Below, in pieces: positions 12,401 through 26,800 of a DNA stretch of 64,000 bases. The notes below the pieces were generated by a model that was given only the letters and a program-made list of their open reading frames with translations, did not search any database and had not been told where the DNA came from. Source of the stretch: Costus lasius (Eukaryota; Streptophyta; Magnoliopsida; Zingiberales; Costaceae); contig CM050448.1 of assembly GCA_027563935.2 (NCBI GenBank), positions 65,853,843 through 65,917,842 on the forward strand. The letters run 5' to 3'. Both the position numbers and the translations under genes were made by a program. Every line of letters starts with the position of its first letter. Position 1 is the stretch's first letter.

Positions 12401-15105
12401 AAAATATTATTGAGACTCTTACTATCTTGTTTACTCATTTTATGTGCACATTTTTTTATGTTGAGTACAAAAAAATATTGAGGACCTAGAATAAATATAA
12501 GGTTTATTCATCAAGTTGTTGCAACTAAGAAATTAAATGCATTATGATACATGGAAGATACTACTTATTGTTATAGGACCTATCGCCATGATCTATGCAA
12601 TTAATTTGGTCAGACCAAGTGTGAGAATGTAAATAGTTACCCAACGTGGTAAGTAATAAAGGATTATTTAATAATAATTTTGGAACATGGGGTATAACCT
12701 ATGTCTCTAATATTATTATTAAATAAATAAAAATATGGGTAAGTGGTCCACCAAAATTAGATCTGGATCATCTATAAATATACGTTGTGTCATGACATTC
12801 TTTAACGGTAGGAACATCATGTGATTAAGCAACCTAGTGTAAGAGAGGTCCTGCGCTTGGCAAACATCAAGGCTATGCCATCTGAGCAGTTTGCTAGAGT
12901 TCAGTATTTCTTGCACAACGTGAAGTAAAAGTTGAAGTCTTGTGCATGACAAATCGAAGACAACAATGGCTGGAGGTATGTCGATCTAACATTACACACA
13001 TACACACGCGCCATTGGGGTGTCGTGTGGTGGTAGCAGATGATAGTGGCCCGTTCGTCCTTGTTGGGTAGCACTCAGTTGTGTCCAACATTTGGTGGCAA
13101 GATCAGGAGCCACTTGGCGCATCCACGATGTCGTTCACTGAGTCCAGGTGAGTGTTCATGCAGATCCATCAACGACGATGTTGTTCTAGGTGACGACAAA
13201 CTCTTTCCGGTCAGCGAGCAACCCAGGCAACAATGACTCAAGGCAGCGGCTTCCACCTTCTTCTCGACTCGAGGCTCGATGAATCGGCGACACTAGGGCT
13301 CACACGAAATGACACAGCCGTGTGCAACCTAGCGGTGGCAGCTCGGATCTAGCATTCCAGTGGTTCAATTAGGCAGCACTAGGGTTTGGCATCGAGCATC
13401 GTCGATGGTTTCTAGTGAGACCAAGTGGGCGACTTGTATAGTTATGTCCCACATATGACTCTCTACTAAGCCTACATGTGGAGACTTCTTCAACGGTCCA
13501 AGACTGGAGGAGTGAGGCACGCTACAAGGATAACATCTAACCTTGGGTTTTGAACCTAAAGTCGTACATGCATCGTCGGTCGAGCTCTTTTGGGCTTTCT
13601 ACTCGAGCAATCTCTTCTACTTAGTGTGTGAGCCCATTTAGGGCTAGTTGTTTATTATCTACTATTATTTGGCCTGGTCCCTCAAGGGGTTGGCCTTCCT
13701 TGCTCGTGCACAGGTACTCTATTGTTTATATGTCGGCATGATTTGGGTATTATGACGAGTGAGGAGTGTGGGCTGAGAGATCTTTGTGTGCGTTAGGAGT
13801 TTGTGATGAGTTTTCCACTGCTATACGCGGATATATTTGGGTGTGATTTCTGTAAGAGTACTCGTAAGGGTGGAGTCATCAAACCCCTCCTAGGCATAGG
13901 TAGTTGAGAATCCTAGTGTTTCCACTTAAGTGTCTCTAACCGAATACTTCACTCTAGTTTAGGACTTGAGGGCTTTAAAAGAAGTCTTGCTTGATGCAAG
14001 GTTTCTAGATAAAAAAAATTATCCATAACAACAACCATGCAAGCAAAATAAAAAATTGATTTGAGATAAAATATGAAATCTCTTATTCTTTAATACATCT
14101 TGATGAAGGAAGAAAAAGTCATAAACCCTAGATCACCTTAGGTATGTGGCTCAAACAGGAAAACAGTAAGTGCAGAAGTAGTAAACGAAATGGAGAGATT
14201 GCACTTAGGGCCCACTTAAGGGAAGGGGGCCGACCCCTTCTTGATTCTTCAAGGTGCAGGAGCTTCGGCAGGGAGTCTTCCAGGTGTTGATGAGTGTTCG
14301 GCCTAGCGTGTTCAACTCCACCCGAGAGAAAATGTGCTAGATGCGTGTCCTCGGCAATGGAACAATACAAGGCAATGACAGGAGGGAAGATGATCGGCAG
14401 TGATGAATCGAAAGATGATTAAAGAAATGGAACCACAGGGGAGCAAACTCAACCCAAAGAGGAGCAAGCTCAACTCTCACAAACACAAACACAAGGTTTT
14501 CAAATTTAAAATATTTCAGACTAAGGTGCTGTGTGGACAATTACAGGACTTAAAACCTATCTCTTCAACGTTCACATTTTTGGGGGCAACGTTTGCTATT
14601 CCATGGCTAAGTTGAAGCTGTTTGTGAGTGGTCATTGGCTGGCAGTGACGTGAGTTTCACTCATCTATGCATGCTGGTAAGTGTTGTAAGTGACTGTTAG
14701 CTACTGGAAAGTGATGCTGACATGTCTCTTAACCTTGGCCGATCTTCCTTGGTGGCTGGTTTGACTTGTGGCTAACTCGAATATTACTTGGCTGGATTGT
14801 GATGTTGATTGGCTTGAGTTGGATGCTAATTAATAAAGTTGATGCGATAGCTCCTTGGCTGAAATTGTCTTGAGATGATATTTGAACTCGAACTTGATCT
14901 TGAAGATGCATCACTTGGGTCTTGCTGATTTTGTGGAGATTGAAGCTGCAACATTTGACCTTTGACATTGAGCTTGAATTGACATTGATGTTGAAGAATT
15001 CGGATCTTGCTGGCTTGGAGGTGGGCTGTTAATTCCATATGTTGTTGCCATAATGATTTGAAGGGAAAAGGTGCCATGTATGTGCCTTACATGTGCATTC
15101 ATCCT

Positions 15106-15260
15106 AGGCTACTAACAACCTACTACATCCACTAAAATAAAACAAAGACTTAGTAAATAAATCCTAGGCTAGAGTCCTAACTACAACAACAACACAAGTG
15201 CAAAAAAACAGAATAATGTTTTCAACATACAATGCATAATTTAAACAAGTTCTAAGTGCT
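15106..15260 (+). repeat. Diverged direct repeat, left copy
   Basis: CTAACAACCTACTACAT through AAACAAGTTCTAAG resembles 16205-16345 (ACAACCTATTACAT through AATTAAGTTCTAA), with shared blocks AATCCTAG, AGTCCTAAC and AAGTTCTAA in the same order. Both copies are followed by CCTACATCA. They may be termini of an unrecognised element. Confidence 0.5.
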
Positions 15261-15419
15261 GAAATGTAAACATACTTAAATATTAAAATGTTTCAAAATG
15301 TCCTGCGGATTAGAACGCAGGCAATAGTCAAAATCGGCACGACTTGAGTCATCCCGGGTCAAATAGCTTGAGTTCATCTGATTGAGCACATGTCCCTACA
15401 TCAGCCTGACGTAGGACGG

Positions 15420-15475
15420 AAGTTTGGAGAAGAGAAGAAGAAGAGAAGAGGAGAGGAGAAGAGAAGAAACCCTTA
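15420..15475 (+). repeat. Purine-rich GAGAAGA simple repeat
   Basis: An almost pure GA tract of about 50 bases (AAGAGAAGAAGAAGAGAAG and variants). Low-complexity sequence with no other role visible. Confidence 0.7.
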
Positions 15476-16204
15476 ACTTAGCAAGCTAAGGGGGAAAAGA
15501 AGAAGTTATATAACCCTAAACCTAATCTCCCTAGGAGGACAAACAACCCAAGGTCTTTTTTTTTAAAAATATTCTTAGCAACTTGTATTCATCTTGAAAC
15601 GTTCACAAAATATAGGCAAAGCTGCCGACGGCTATGAAGTAAAATTTTACATTGAAAATATGAGAGAATCGAATAATTCGGCTGGTGGCAGGATTTGCTG
15701 CAGACGCTGCGTGATGAGGAAGTTTGCATGCGCAAGACATGAAGCTGACTTAAATTGAATTTTGATTCTCAAAATCTGTGGGTGAAGCTGCAATTGGGGA
15801 CGTGGCCGATTGCTGCTGCACCTTGCTGGCAATTACTTTTGAAGACAAAATTTGTGGCTGGCCTTGGCATTTGAAGAAATGTTGAACTCGTGTAATGATG
15901 GCTGCTTCAGTTGTTGAGGGTTGAAAGTCAAAATCAGTGGCTGGATGTGTAATTGAGGAAGAGGTCGAATTGAAAGTCAAAATCGGCGGCTGAATTTGCA
16001 TGGCCGCTTGTCTTGAACTCTTAATGGCTACTCCTTGACTAATGGCTGCTTGTTGGCAATTCCTTGAAGACTTCATACTTCATGTAACATTGCATGTTGC
16101 ATTGCAAGTTGACTAAAGTTGACTTGACTTCTTTTTTGATTTTGATTCTTTGAATTTTGACTTTGAAGTGCCTTGAGATGTTAACTTGAGGTTGAGACAA
16201 AAAT

Positions 16205-16350
16205 ATTCTAAACTAAGACAACCTATTACATACTCTAGGGAAATAAAAATAGATTTAAGAAAATAATCCTAGTCCTAACAAAATAAAGGGAAAGTAAACA
16301 GCATATCAAAACATAATTAAGTTCTAAAAAATGTTCCTACATCACATCTT
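16205..16350 (+). repeat. Diverged direct repeat, right copy
   Basis: Right partner of the repeat at 15106-15260, with the same block order and the same CCTACATCA end (16338-16346). The pair brackets about 0.95 kb of non-coding DNA. Confidence 0.5.
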
Positions 16351-17623
16351 CACCTAGATCCAACAAATATCACAATTTTGAATTCTTTTATCTTTTGGTC
16401 ATCTCCTATTCATTTATCACTTTATTGTTAAATAATGGGCCTTTTCAGTTTTTCTTTCTTCACATGACTTTACTTAAACCTGATAGGTTATCAGTGATCT
16501 AATAAGTTCGCCCATAACTTACTATGATATGTAATTAAATTATAATAATAATGACCATTTAATTGTAAAATTGTGCATTAATACTGCATTACTCTCTTAC
16601 TATGTCTTCCTCTCATAGTATCCTTCCAACAAAAAGAAGACCATTATTAATAATGGTAAATTTAGCAAGCATATATTTGATAGTTTCTTGAACAAGTTAT
16701 TTAGATAGATGCATCAATAAACTAATAATAGATTCCTTACAGAAATGTTAATGAGTTACATGAAGTGTACACTAAATAGCAAAAGCCCTAAAGCATATAG
16801 TTGTAGTTCCTAACTAATGAAAGAGACATTTGACACTAGGTTTGTTCTTTGATTACCATGCTAATTTGAAGACAATCAGAAATGAATATTGTGTGAGTTT
16901 ATCACTCTTCACAATAAGAGAATCTTATATTTATTTATATAAAAGATAGTTTAAAAATAATTAGCCTTGATATGGGATTTGATCAAAGAGTGATTGGACT
17001 AATCCAATGAGAATACTTGAAAAATAAGATCCATAGAATGGACATAGAATTTTGTCGTGTACCCAAATCTAAATTGATATATTGTCATACAAAATTTCAT
17101 TTCATGATAAATTAGAATATGTTATTATTTGAATAAGTCAACTTGAGCTGCTAAAACAAACTTCTTAGCACCAGTTGGTTTCAAGCAAAAAAACACGTTC
17201 CACATCTTTCGACAATAGTTACATAGTTGTCCTGTTTGGTGACGCATTAAAACCGGGGATAACATCATAGTTTCTTATTAACCCTTGCCCATATTAGAAA
17301 AATAGAATATATGGTCCATACACTATGCAGATTCAATGAATATACCAAGGACAAACAAACATATGAAACGTACACCAACAATGAGGCATCTTATCTGGTT
17401 TAGGCATATGCACTTCAATATACTATGGCCTTGGTGTGCCAATAGTTATTCTATACCAACAAGCTTCCTGTTCCCTAAGGAGCAAACTAAAATATTCAAT
17501 TTGACACGGTCAATTCGAGGAAGAAGCAACAATGGCTATACGTTCCCATGAAAATCTGATGCCTGGAAAGTCTTCAATAGAAAAATGTCCCACAAACTCC
17601 CAAATATGTGATGCAATATGGAG
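16351..17623. other. 3' flank of GAMYB, including probable 3' UTR
   Basis: AT-rich single-copy-looking DNA. Because the MYB gene reads leftward, the part nearest 17623 is its 3' UTR. I see no unambiguous poly(A) signal and no other gene; the 71-codon ORF at 17336-17551 has no recognisable domain. Confidence 0.5.
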
Positions 17624-17865
17624 CTAAGGCATTTGACACGCTCGAGGCATATTATCCCATGACTGAGTGTCAATATCAAATCCTTGTTCGAGGATAGAAG
17701 GCTCTTCAGGAAGCAATGGTTGATACTGGCACAAGTCTTTGCCCAAGAGTATTGCTATCGCATCATTGAAGACAGAAGTATCTTTAGCACTCTGAGAGCC
17801 ATCTTGAAGCCACACTGATCCAAGTAAAGCATCTGGCCTGGAGCAATCTCGACAGAGTTGAACAC
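17624..17865 (-). CDS. GAMYB: GAMYB coding exon 3 (C-terminal domain)
   Basis: The acceptor is chosen at 17866 (pyrimidine-rich stretch, then GATAAAG before GTGTTCAACTC). It supplies the two bases needed by the phase-1 donor and gives [17 protein letters not shown], matching the family. An ATG-initiated frame extends upstream to 17908, but its upstream CAG acceptors (17924, 17918) would put the join out of frame with an early stop. The exon ends MPRACQMP then TAG at 17626-17624. Confidence 0.82.
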
Positions 17866-20800
17866 CTTTATCAACAAAATAAGTAGAAGCATATTTAGAA
17901 ACAGGCATAATATTTGCCTGAACCTGCAGGGTACTTGAAAAATTCCAACTAGATGATCAATGTGTAACTGCGTAGCACAAGTTTACAAATACAAGAGTAA
18001 CAATGAGAAAACTAAAAATGGATTTAGCTTTAGAAAGCACTTACTTGAAGAAACAACAGAATGTGGACATTCACGTAGTGAACTACCACGGATTGGACAA
18101 TTAAACTCTTTTAAGACGGAAGATGCAGAATGACCCAAGGGAGAAATTGGATCATAATGTTCTTCCATCTTCTCAGAGATGCTCAAGCCTGAACACTCAA
18201 TAATGTCATTGGGTGGTGTGAAACACTTCTCAGATGCTTGTTTCTTTTCACTGCCTAGAGCTTGTGACTCATGTATCAATGCTTCTAAAAGACCACTGTT
18301 CCGTCCTGAATCACATTCAGATTGCAACGAGACACATGTTGCGGGTGACTCAGCACAAGCATTAGCAGCCTCAAGAGGTGTGGATGAACAAGCAGGCCAG
18401 CTACTACCATCAGTGTCCGTATATTGGAGTGAAGGGAGCTCCAACTTCACTGTCCCACAAACAGGACTAGAAGCAGAGAAGGTGCCATTTAAAAGGGAAT
18501 GACTGCCGGTTATTTCACCACTTAAAGGTGGCAGGCTCTTGCCGCTGGGATCAGGATCATATGGATAACCTAACCCAAAAATCCGATGCATCTTTCTTGA
18601 AGGCTCAGAGAAAACGTGTTCATTTGTGGGAAGCCTATTACAGAAAGAGCCATAGCTTTGAGATTCACTAAGCCGTTTAGTATAATGAGTTGGATTTGTG
18701 AATGGAGAAGCATGGGATCCAAAACTCTGACATAACATATTACCAATTGCTATATCCAGAAAAGGAGGTGAATATGGTAAAACCCCATAATCGGCATCGA
18801 GGTTGTCAAATGCAACATCAGGAATGTCAAAGTTGCTTTCCCGCAAGAGCTTACTGTGAAGTTTACCACTGTAGTTGTAATCACTAACATTCTTCCTTTG
18901 TTGATTTGGTTCAGAAACTTGAAAGCATATGTTTGGAGGGTAAAGAGGCAAACCAGCTCGTTGACGTCTCTTTATCCGTGTATTCCAATAATTCTTTATC
19001 TCATTATCAGTGCGGCCAGGTAACTGTATATATATTAATGAAAGAATCATATCAGGGGACTGAAAACTAAAACATGAACAGAATCAAGGTACAATTATTC
19101 ATATTTAGAGCAAACAATCTAGATCAACAAATAAATAAGTTTGTAGCATCCTGTTGAAAAGAATTATGAAGATGCAAAGAACTCGCTTACAAATCCTATA
19201 TTAACGTCATATCAACTTGTATAAGATGATCAAAAGTAGTCATAGTCAAATCCTGTGGCATCGAATTATGAATTATTGGGCATATTCATGATAAGATAAT
19301 GAGGCAAAAAAGGTAGCCCAAAGCCCCAAAACTGAATCACATAGGGAGGAATGATAACAAAGAACCACGCAAACAACGATCCTATCCATTTAAAAACAAC
19401 CTCCGAATCATCTACCTTATGCTACCTTGATTCCTAACTGTTGAGACACTCTTAATATGCATGCACACGGCATGTGGGATGAGTGTAGTATATATCTGTT
19501 GTTGACAAGACAGAAATCAGATTACACTTTTAGGTTGTCTGGTCTTTAACTAATTTTTAATTAACTATTACAGAAACAGGAAATTTTGGACTTAACTGTA
19601 GATTGAAATACCAAATTAAAGGCATTGGTCCTTAACGAACAAGAAACAAACCTGTGACGAATCTGAACTTACAAAATGCAAAGGAATGTTTAAAAGGAGT
19701 TGGAAAAAATGTACAATGAGTATTTCAAAGCTCCATTTGCATTTAAGTAAATTTGATTGTGGGAACTATATCCTAATCTGCAAACAGTTGAATAATGCTG
19801 CAAAATGTGAGTCGGCAATTTTTTTTCATCACACAAATACCTTGACAGCTATTACATTCAATTATTATATGAATATTAGGCACATATATTCGCATTGGAA
19901 GTTAAACAGTTGAAGCAAGAAGGAAATTTAAGAAATGATAGTTATATAGATCTTTCATGCGAAACAGATCATTTCTGGAACTAACAAAGCTCATGTGTCT
20001 GAAGACAAGGTCCATGCTCTTTTTTGAAGGGATAAGGTCCTTAAATTCTTGAGATAAATCACACCATTTAATCTGTTTCTGCACTTGAAACGCTGGCCGG
20101 ACCACCATAACTCTACCTGTTCATCACTCATTGTGGCAGTTAACTCGGTAAAAAGTGGAAACTACAAGAGATCTAGACCACTTGGTGTTGGATATAAACC
20201 CAACATTGAAAATTGACATAGAGCTCCTCTGTTCAAATCCTAGGTAGGGGAAGATGCAGATAGAGAGGACTATCTAGACTAAAATCAATAGGGAGAGGAG
20301 ATAAGTATCTAAACAAGTTTTTGGGAGAACATTTTATTTTCTTCCATTGGTTTTTTTTTGCCTTATAGAAATAGCGGTATGGACTACAAGAGGAAATCCT
20401 ACATGGAAAATGATCTCTCACAATACTTGGCTCTCAAATAATGGAAAGTAAACATCAAATTAGATAGGGCATGACTGTTCTACATTGCGTATAACAGACA
20501 CGACAATTATAAACAAACCATACTAGGAATGACATAGTTATAAATGGGCTGACAGCTCAAATTTGGCTTGGCCTCATGACATGCGGCATGGCCGGCTGAA
20601 CCAGGCACTGACGTAGTACCAAAAATGCTCAGCCCAACATGGTCGAACTGGGAGAGGCACAACATGGTATAAAGGAAAAAAATAAAAAAATAATACTATA
20701 CATTTGAAAATAAAAATAAAAATATAGAAAAAAAGAAAAATTTGGGAAAAATCAGGGAAAAGGAAAATGGGGGAGGGGGGAATAAAAAAAAGTGAGAGAA

Positions 20801-23800
20801 TGGGAAAACTAAAAAAAGGAAAAAATTAGGAGCCTTGAATACATCTATTATAAAATAAAATAAAATTAGATTAGAAAATTTAAATGAAATAATATATCAT
20901 TATATAAAGGCGCAACTTAAACTACATATTTAAGTTTGATCATATAACTAAAATCTAAACCAACTTGATTAAACCATATATTTATAAATTATTCAGCTTA
21001 GATCAACTACCGTAGTCTTGAACACATTTATTATAAAATTAAATTAAATTAAATTAAAAAATTAAATAAAATGATACATTTATTATACAAAGAAGAAGCT
21101 TAAATTGCATATTTAAGCTTGATCATGTGACTAAAGTATAAAGTAACTTGACTAAACCGGATATTTATAAATTATAAAGTGCCGCTTAAACCGGCTGTCA
21201 ACATAGTGGGCAAATGCGATTGACCTATAGCTAGCGACACAATGTCAAAGATGTGTAAGCAGAAGCATACTTGCTCTTAGCGCTCTATCTTCTCCAAGTA
21301 TATCGCACACACCATGATAGCTACTCTGTCTCCAATGGTAAAAAAAAATCACTTGATATGGGACTCCATCAAAGTCCCACATCTCGATTCAGCATGCTAT
21401 TCTACCTCATTGTTAAAAGTGTCACCATCATGATTTTCATCAAGTTAAAGTCCTTGGCCTACATGTCAATCCAAACTTGACGGGGGATAGGGAAGCCAAA
21501 AATTAGCATTTCACAAGGTTAGATAAGTGGAGAGTGCATTCTTCGAATCTAAACAAATCAATGCATAAAATCGGTGAACATGTTCGATAATACTTAAAAC
21601 TATAATTCACCATGATTGTGGATGTGGAAGATAAAATGATAACATCTCTAATCTCATATCATCTATCATTTTTCTCTCTCTCTTACTCCTCCCGCGGTTC
21701 TTTAAGCCTAAGTACAATTCAAAAAGATAATTGAAATTCAAGAGATTAAAAAAGTATGAAGAGGAATTTAAAAAAACCTAATTGGAACAGAATTTTTTGT
21801 ATAAACTTATTTTTAAATTTTCAAAATAATTTATGATGACAAATAGGTAAAAAAACCTATTTGAAATTTCAATTTGGGCAATTAAATTCAAATTTTTAAA
21901 AATTAAAATGTTAAATCAATGGGCCTTGCCATGCCTAGCCTACATGTCATGTCGGGCTAGGTTTGCATGCCTAGACACCTCAGCCCAATCTCGCGCCTTA
22001 TGCAACTAGCAGCCCGTTGCCTAGTCAACAAGCCATGATGCGTGGGACATTTAGTCATACAAAACTGAAAATTACATAGAAACCAAATTAAGGTGGACTT
22101 CTTCACTGCTCCACAAGTCAAGCCTCACCCTCAACCCTTGGGTCAAGGTGTGTCTAGCTTTTTAAGAGATTGTCCAAGCCCTTTGAAGCTCAAGCAAAAT
22201 GTCAAATATTATCCATTATACACGGAAAAGCTGATAAGGTAATAATAAATTCACATTGTTGGTAGCCTTTTATTTACTTGTAATTGATTAAGTAATTTAT
22301 TTTTATAGTTAACTAATTTAATAAATTTTACTTATAGCATATTATTTAAACATGATGTATTGATGCTGAGATAATTTGACACACAACAAGGCTGGTATGT
22401 ATTTAAACAACGGTCCATGGTCAGCTTGGTATGTACTAGTACTAGTTTCTTGTTATTCCTTGGCTTAACCAATATTTATTATTCAATAAACTCAACAAAT
22501 ATTATCCCCAACAAAAAGAATATAAAGCTATTAATTTAGTAGTTTTACAGTTAATATTGAATACCATACTTAACTAGGTCCATTGTTCAAACTCTCCTTG
22601 AACTATGACAGAAATGGACATTGTCTACTTAACTGTTTTATATATGAAAGTATCCATATTAATCTTTTGTTCCTAGCATATTACAAGCATCTATTGCCCC
22701 ACCAAACTTTTCCACCATCAAATATTCCATCAAGCAACCCAGAATGAACTAGCCTATCTGTAATTTATTAGTTCATTTTCAGTTTGTCTGCCAAAAGTAT
22801 TTTAAAAGTTACTAATATAGATGCAATTCCAAGAATAAAGATAGAAACTAAAGATTATCATAACATCTAGGTAAGAGTTGGTCTTTAATTTCACTTTTTA
22901 AATCAACAAGGAAATTTGGAGCAGAAATCAGTTTTCTGAAAAATCATGCACTAAAAAAAAGGGAAAAACCCACTTCTAACTTTTTCAAATTGTAAGAAAA
23001 GAAATGGCACTGCAGCAATTGTGAGGAACCACAGTTAACTATGCCCTATGAAAATCAGAGAAAATTTTCTCTCAAATTTTATACCCAATAAGCTATTTGA
23101 GGAAGAAACTAAAGAATCAAAAGCCTAATAGGCTATTTTGCTGTACAATATTCAGTCAAACATAACCAAGCAACAGCATAAAATGGCTATCACATTATAA
23201 ATTGAATCCACATCACCAAAATATGTCATTGTTAAAATAATAATAAAAAAACATATTTGACGGTTATGTATTAGTTTCTCCATTCATATCACTCAATTTA
23301 TATTTTGGACGTAAAAAAAAAATGTGCCTGCACAATCGGTTGTCATAGAACCAGAGTTCAGAGGATAAAGGAAACTAAGCTTGGATTGGTCATTAAAATG
23401 AATAGAATAAAATTAGGATACTAAGATCAAAATGAATTTGAAAAGAAAAAGCATTAAAAATGAAAATGTTCAAAAATAAGAAAAGAACAAAATAGTCATT
23501 TAAAAAGGATCTTATTTTTTTTTCTATCCAATTGCAGAATCCATGGTTTCTCCTAAAAATGTGATTTATTGTTTGATTTGATAGCTCTACTAAATTTAGA
23601 ATGTATTGGTGCATTTATAAACGTGTATACCCACACTTACCCTATTTTTCCTTGGACAGGATCCGACTATAGTACAAACCTACTTAGATAGATTGTTGCA
23701 CCACAGCTCTCCAGCCATCAGTTTAAGCAAACATGCCAAAAATATTAGGTATCAGATGAACAAGAATAATAATAATCCAGATACAGTACTTTCCTATTAA

Positions 23801-26800
23801 AGATAAGTGTATATTCATCATCCATTATCAATGATAATCTCAGCAAGTAATGATTGTAAAATGTTAAAATATTATATATCATAGAATCCAAATACAGTAC
23901 TTTCCTATTAAAGATAAGTGTATATTTAGCATCCGTTATCAATGTTATGTATCCTGTTCCGGGCCCAATAGCATTAGTATGTTATTAATAAAGTGGATCC
24001 GGGTTGTTTGTCATACCCAGTTCGCTAAGTAGTGAAAGTCTATAAATAAGGACCTAGGGTTAGGGTTAGAGGGTGTCTAGCATATTGTTTTGTCTACTTT
24101 GGCGTACTTTGCACGAGAGGTTCTATCAATTGGTCCGATCTGCCGGAGCGATCGCCAAGGAACCGATGGTCCGGCGACGGATAAAGGCGGAAGAGATTCC
24201 GTTGTAGGTATTAGATCTATACGGCGGATCTATTATCGTTGATCAAGCGAAAAATAAAACCCTAGGGCGGAGGATTTTTTTTCATGCAGAGGCCTTTCTC
24301 AGGAAGCTTCCAACACGAGTAGTAAATCCAAATGCTTTGAAGATTTTTGTCTGCCAACGTCAACAGCCTCAGCGGTCGAGATTTGATCGGCAAGCGGGCA
24401 AGCAACGATTCGTCCAACCTTCGACTGTGTTGTCCACTACCGAAGGAACTTTCCGGGTCGCTTCAAGAGGAGGCGACAGTGTCCCCATCGCTAAGAGCAG
24501 CGGCTGTATTCGGCGGGAAGCACTGTATTCCGCAGGAGTACCACATTCGGCTGAGGGGTCATCTTCTGCGGCACATGTGTCGGCGGGTTTAGAGCAGCGG
24601 CGGCGGCGTTGTTCCTTTTCTAGGCGAGCTTGCATGGATCCAGGCGGCGAACGAGGCTACTAGCGGCAATGACAGCGGAGCGGAAGGGGACTTCTAACCT
24701 CACGTACGCCTTTGGATTTCAGCCAACGCATCCAGCCGCCGACGCTTTCCTCCCAAAAATTCCTTGCGCTGTCAGGCAATCAACGGGAAGGCGCGGCAAC
24801 AGTAGCAGCTACTGGCCGGTTCCTTTTTCCCCCATCTCTCGCGACCGGCCGATTCCCCTGCCGGAACCCTAGCCGGCGGCGCACGTTCCTCCCCATCAGG
24901 AACCCTAGCTAGCGGCGGCACAACTGGCCGGCGAAGAATAGCGTGAGAAGCAGCTTCGTGCGAGCGCGGAGGGTGAAGGAGAGTACTGTAGCGATAGATT
25001 TTAAAAAAAATCAGAGAGGAAAAAAAATCAATTACTGTAGCAAAAATATTTTAAAAAAAAAAATCTGAAAGATGACTACACGAAGTGAGGCTATATTAGA
25101 GGCTTTGGAGAAGATGGTGGTAGAAGTGCAGAGTTCTCTTGCTATTATGCAAGAGGAACTCCAATCTGCAGGGGAGGAAACGAGAATTGAAGCTATGACA
25201 ATGGCATAGGAGCGGTGCAGACACCATGAGGAAATGACTGAAATTAACAGGCGCCAGGCTGAGATGGATCGACACTTGGGGGTTATCGATGATCTGAGGA
25301 ACGAGATGAGAAACTTGGCAGAAACAATGAAAGGAAAGCGAGACGAACAAAGGGAGCTTCCAATGGGCCCTCATCATCGCCCAGGCAAGGAGCCATACCG
25401 CCCACCACCTTCACGGGAGCATTGGTCTCCACCAGAGACAAACATGAGGCCAAACAGAATAGAAATAATTGATGAAGACAGACTGGGAGGTGGAGTGCAT
25501 TTAGGAGGAGAACCAGTTAGGGGGAGGGGAGAATATACGATGGATCCATAAGCGCATAGAGCTTCCAGGATTTGATGGGACTGATCTTGTAGGATGGATT
25601 GCACAGGCAGAGCAGTGCTTTGATATCCAGGGGACGACAGATGAATACAAGGTCCCGATGGCTTTCGTGAGCATAGAAGGCTCAGTAGGGCACTGGTTTC
25701 GATGGATGAGAAGAAGAGTTACCAATCTTATATGGGAAAGGCTAAAGGAAGAAATGTTACAGCGCTATAGTGAGTTTGTTTCACATATACCTGACATCTC
25801 TGAGGAATAGTATGTGGGTTTCTTCCTGAAAAGCCTAAACAGCAATATCAGAGAAAAGGTGCGAGCCTTCTTACCCACTAATGTTATGCATGTCATGACA
25901 CTCGCTTGAGTCATTGAGAGAGAGCTGATTGGGGGATCCACATTACAAGGGCGGACAGGGACAGAAGGGGTGGTAAGCAAAAGCCAGGCAGGCAGTGGGA
26001 ACTACTCTTGAGGAGGAAGGTTTCCTCCTAATCTAGTTGTGCCAAATTCACCTTCCCAAGTGGTTTCGGCCTATAGTGTCCAGCAGCCAAGAAGAAGCAT
26101 TAGTGTAAATTCTAGCATTACACTGCCTGCTGAGGGGAAAGGAGGCGGGCCATCCCATAATGGCTCTAAAGAGATGGGGGGTCAACGTACATCTTCCAGC
26201 ACTTATGACTGTTCTAGAAGGAACCGAACTATGTCTCACCAAGCGTACATCAATAAGAGAGAAAAAGGGTTATGCTTCTAGTGTGATCAACCGTATCATC
26301 CAATGCACCGATGCGCGAACAAGCAAATCCAGGTGATGTTGCTAGCCGAAAATGAAGATCTGGAGGGCGAGGATCGAGTGTCGTGGGACCGTGAAGACGA
26401 CACAAGATAAAGTTTTCAGCCTTGAGGACAAGGCTAGTTTGAGAGGGAGGGCAATTGTTACGAGCCCAATAGTGTTAGTATGTTATTAATAAAGTGGATC
26501 CGGGTTGTTTGTCATACCCGGTTCGCTAAGTAGTGAAAGTCTATAAATAAGGGCCTAGGGTTAGGGTTAGAGGGTGTCTAGCATCTTGTTTTGTCTACTT
26601 TTGCGTGCTTTGCACGAGATGTTCTATCAATCAATTGTTACGGGCCCAATAGTGTTAGTATGGTATTAATAAAGTGGATCCGGGTTGTTCGTCATATCCA
26701 GTTCGCTAAGTAGTGAAAGTCTATAAATAAGGACCTAGGGTTAGAGTTAGAAGATGTCTAGCATCTTGTTTTGTCTACTTTGGCGTACTTCGCACGAGAG

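Larger units (their letters stand above)
12401..16350. other. Unclassified repeat-like DNA without recognisable genes
   Basis: About 4 kb with no convincing coding region. 12401-13000 may be LTR of the adjacent copia remnant. 13000-14000 is moderately GC-rich and LTR-like. 14700-16080 has short internal repeats, such as TTGAAAGTCAAAATC at about 15928 and 15971, that translate only into Q/S-rich low-complexity ORFs. A diverged direct repeat is listed separately. Confidence 0.5.

Noticed and set aside
17624..17908. A separate 94-residue gene starting at the ATG at 17908
   Set aside because: Its sequence is the conserved GAMYB C-terminus, and an in-frame acceptor at 17866 joins it to exon 2.
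20540..22080. A possible additional transposon in the GAMYB intron
   Set aside because: Similar GGC/GCC-containing stretches occur near 20560 and 21930, but I could not define ends, target duplications or coding remnants.
24337..24912. Overlapping GC-rich ORFs (108 and 80 residues) in the gag-only element
   Set aside because: They lie in its untranslated leader, overlap each other on both strands and resemble no family.
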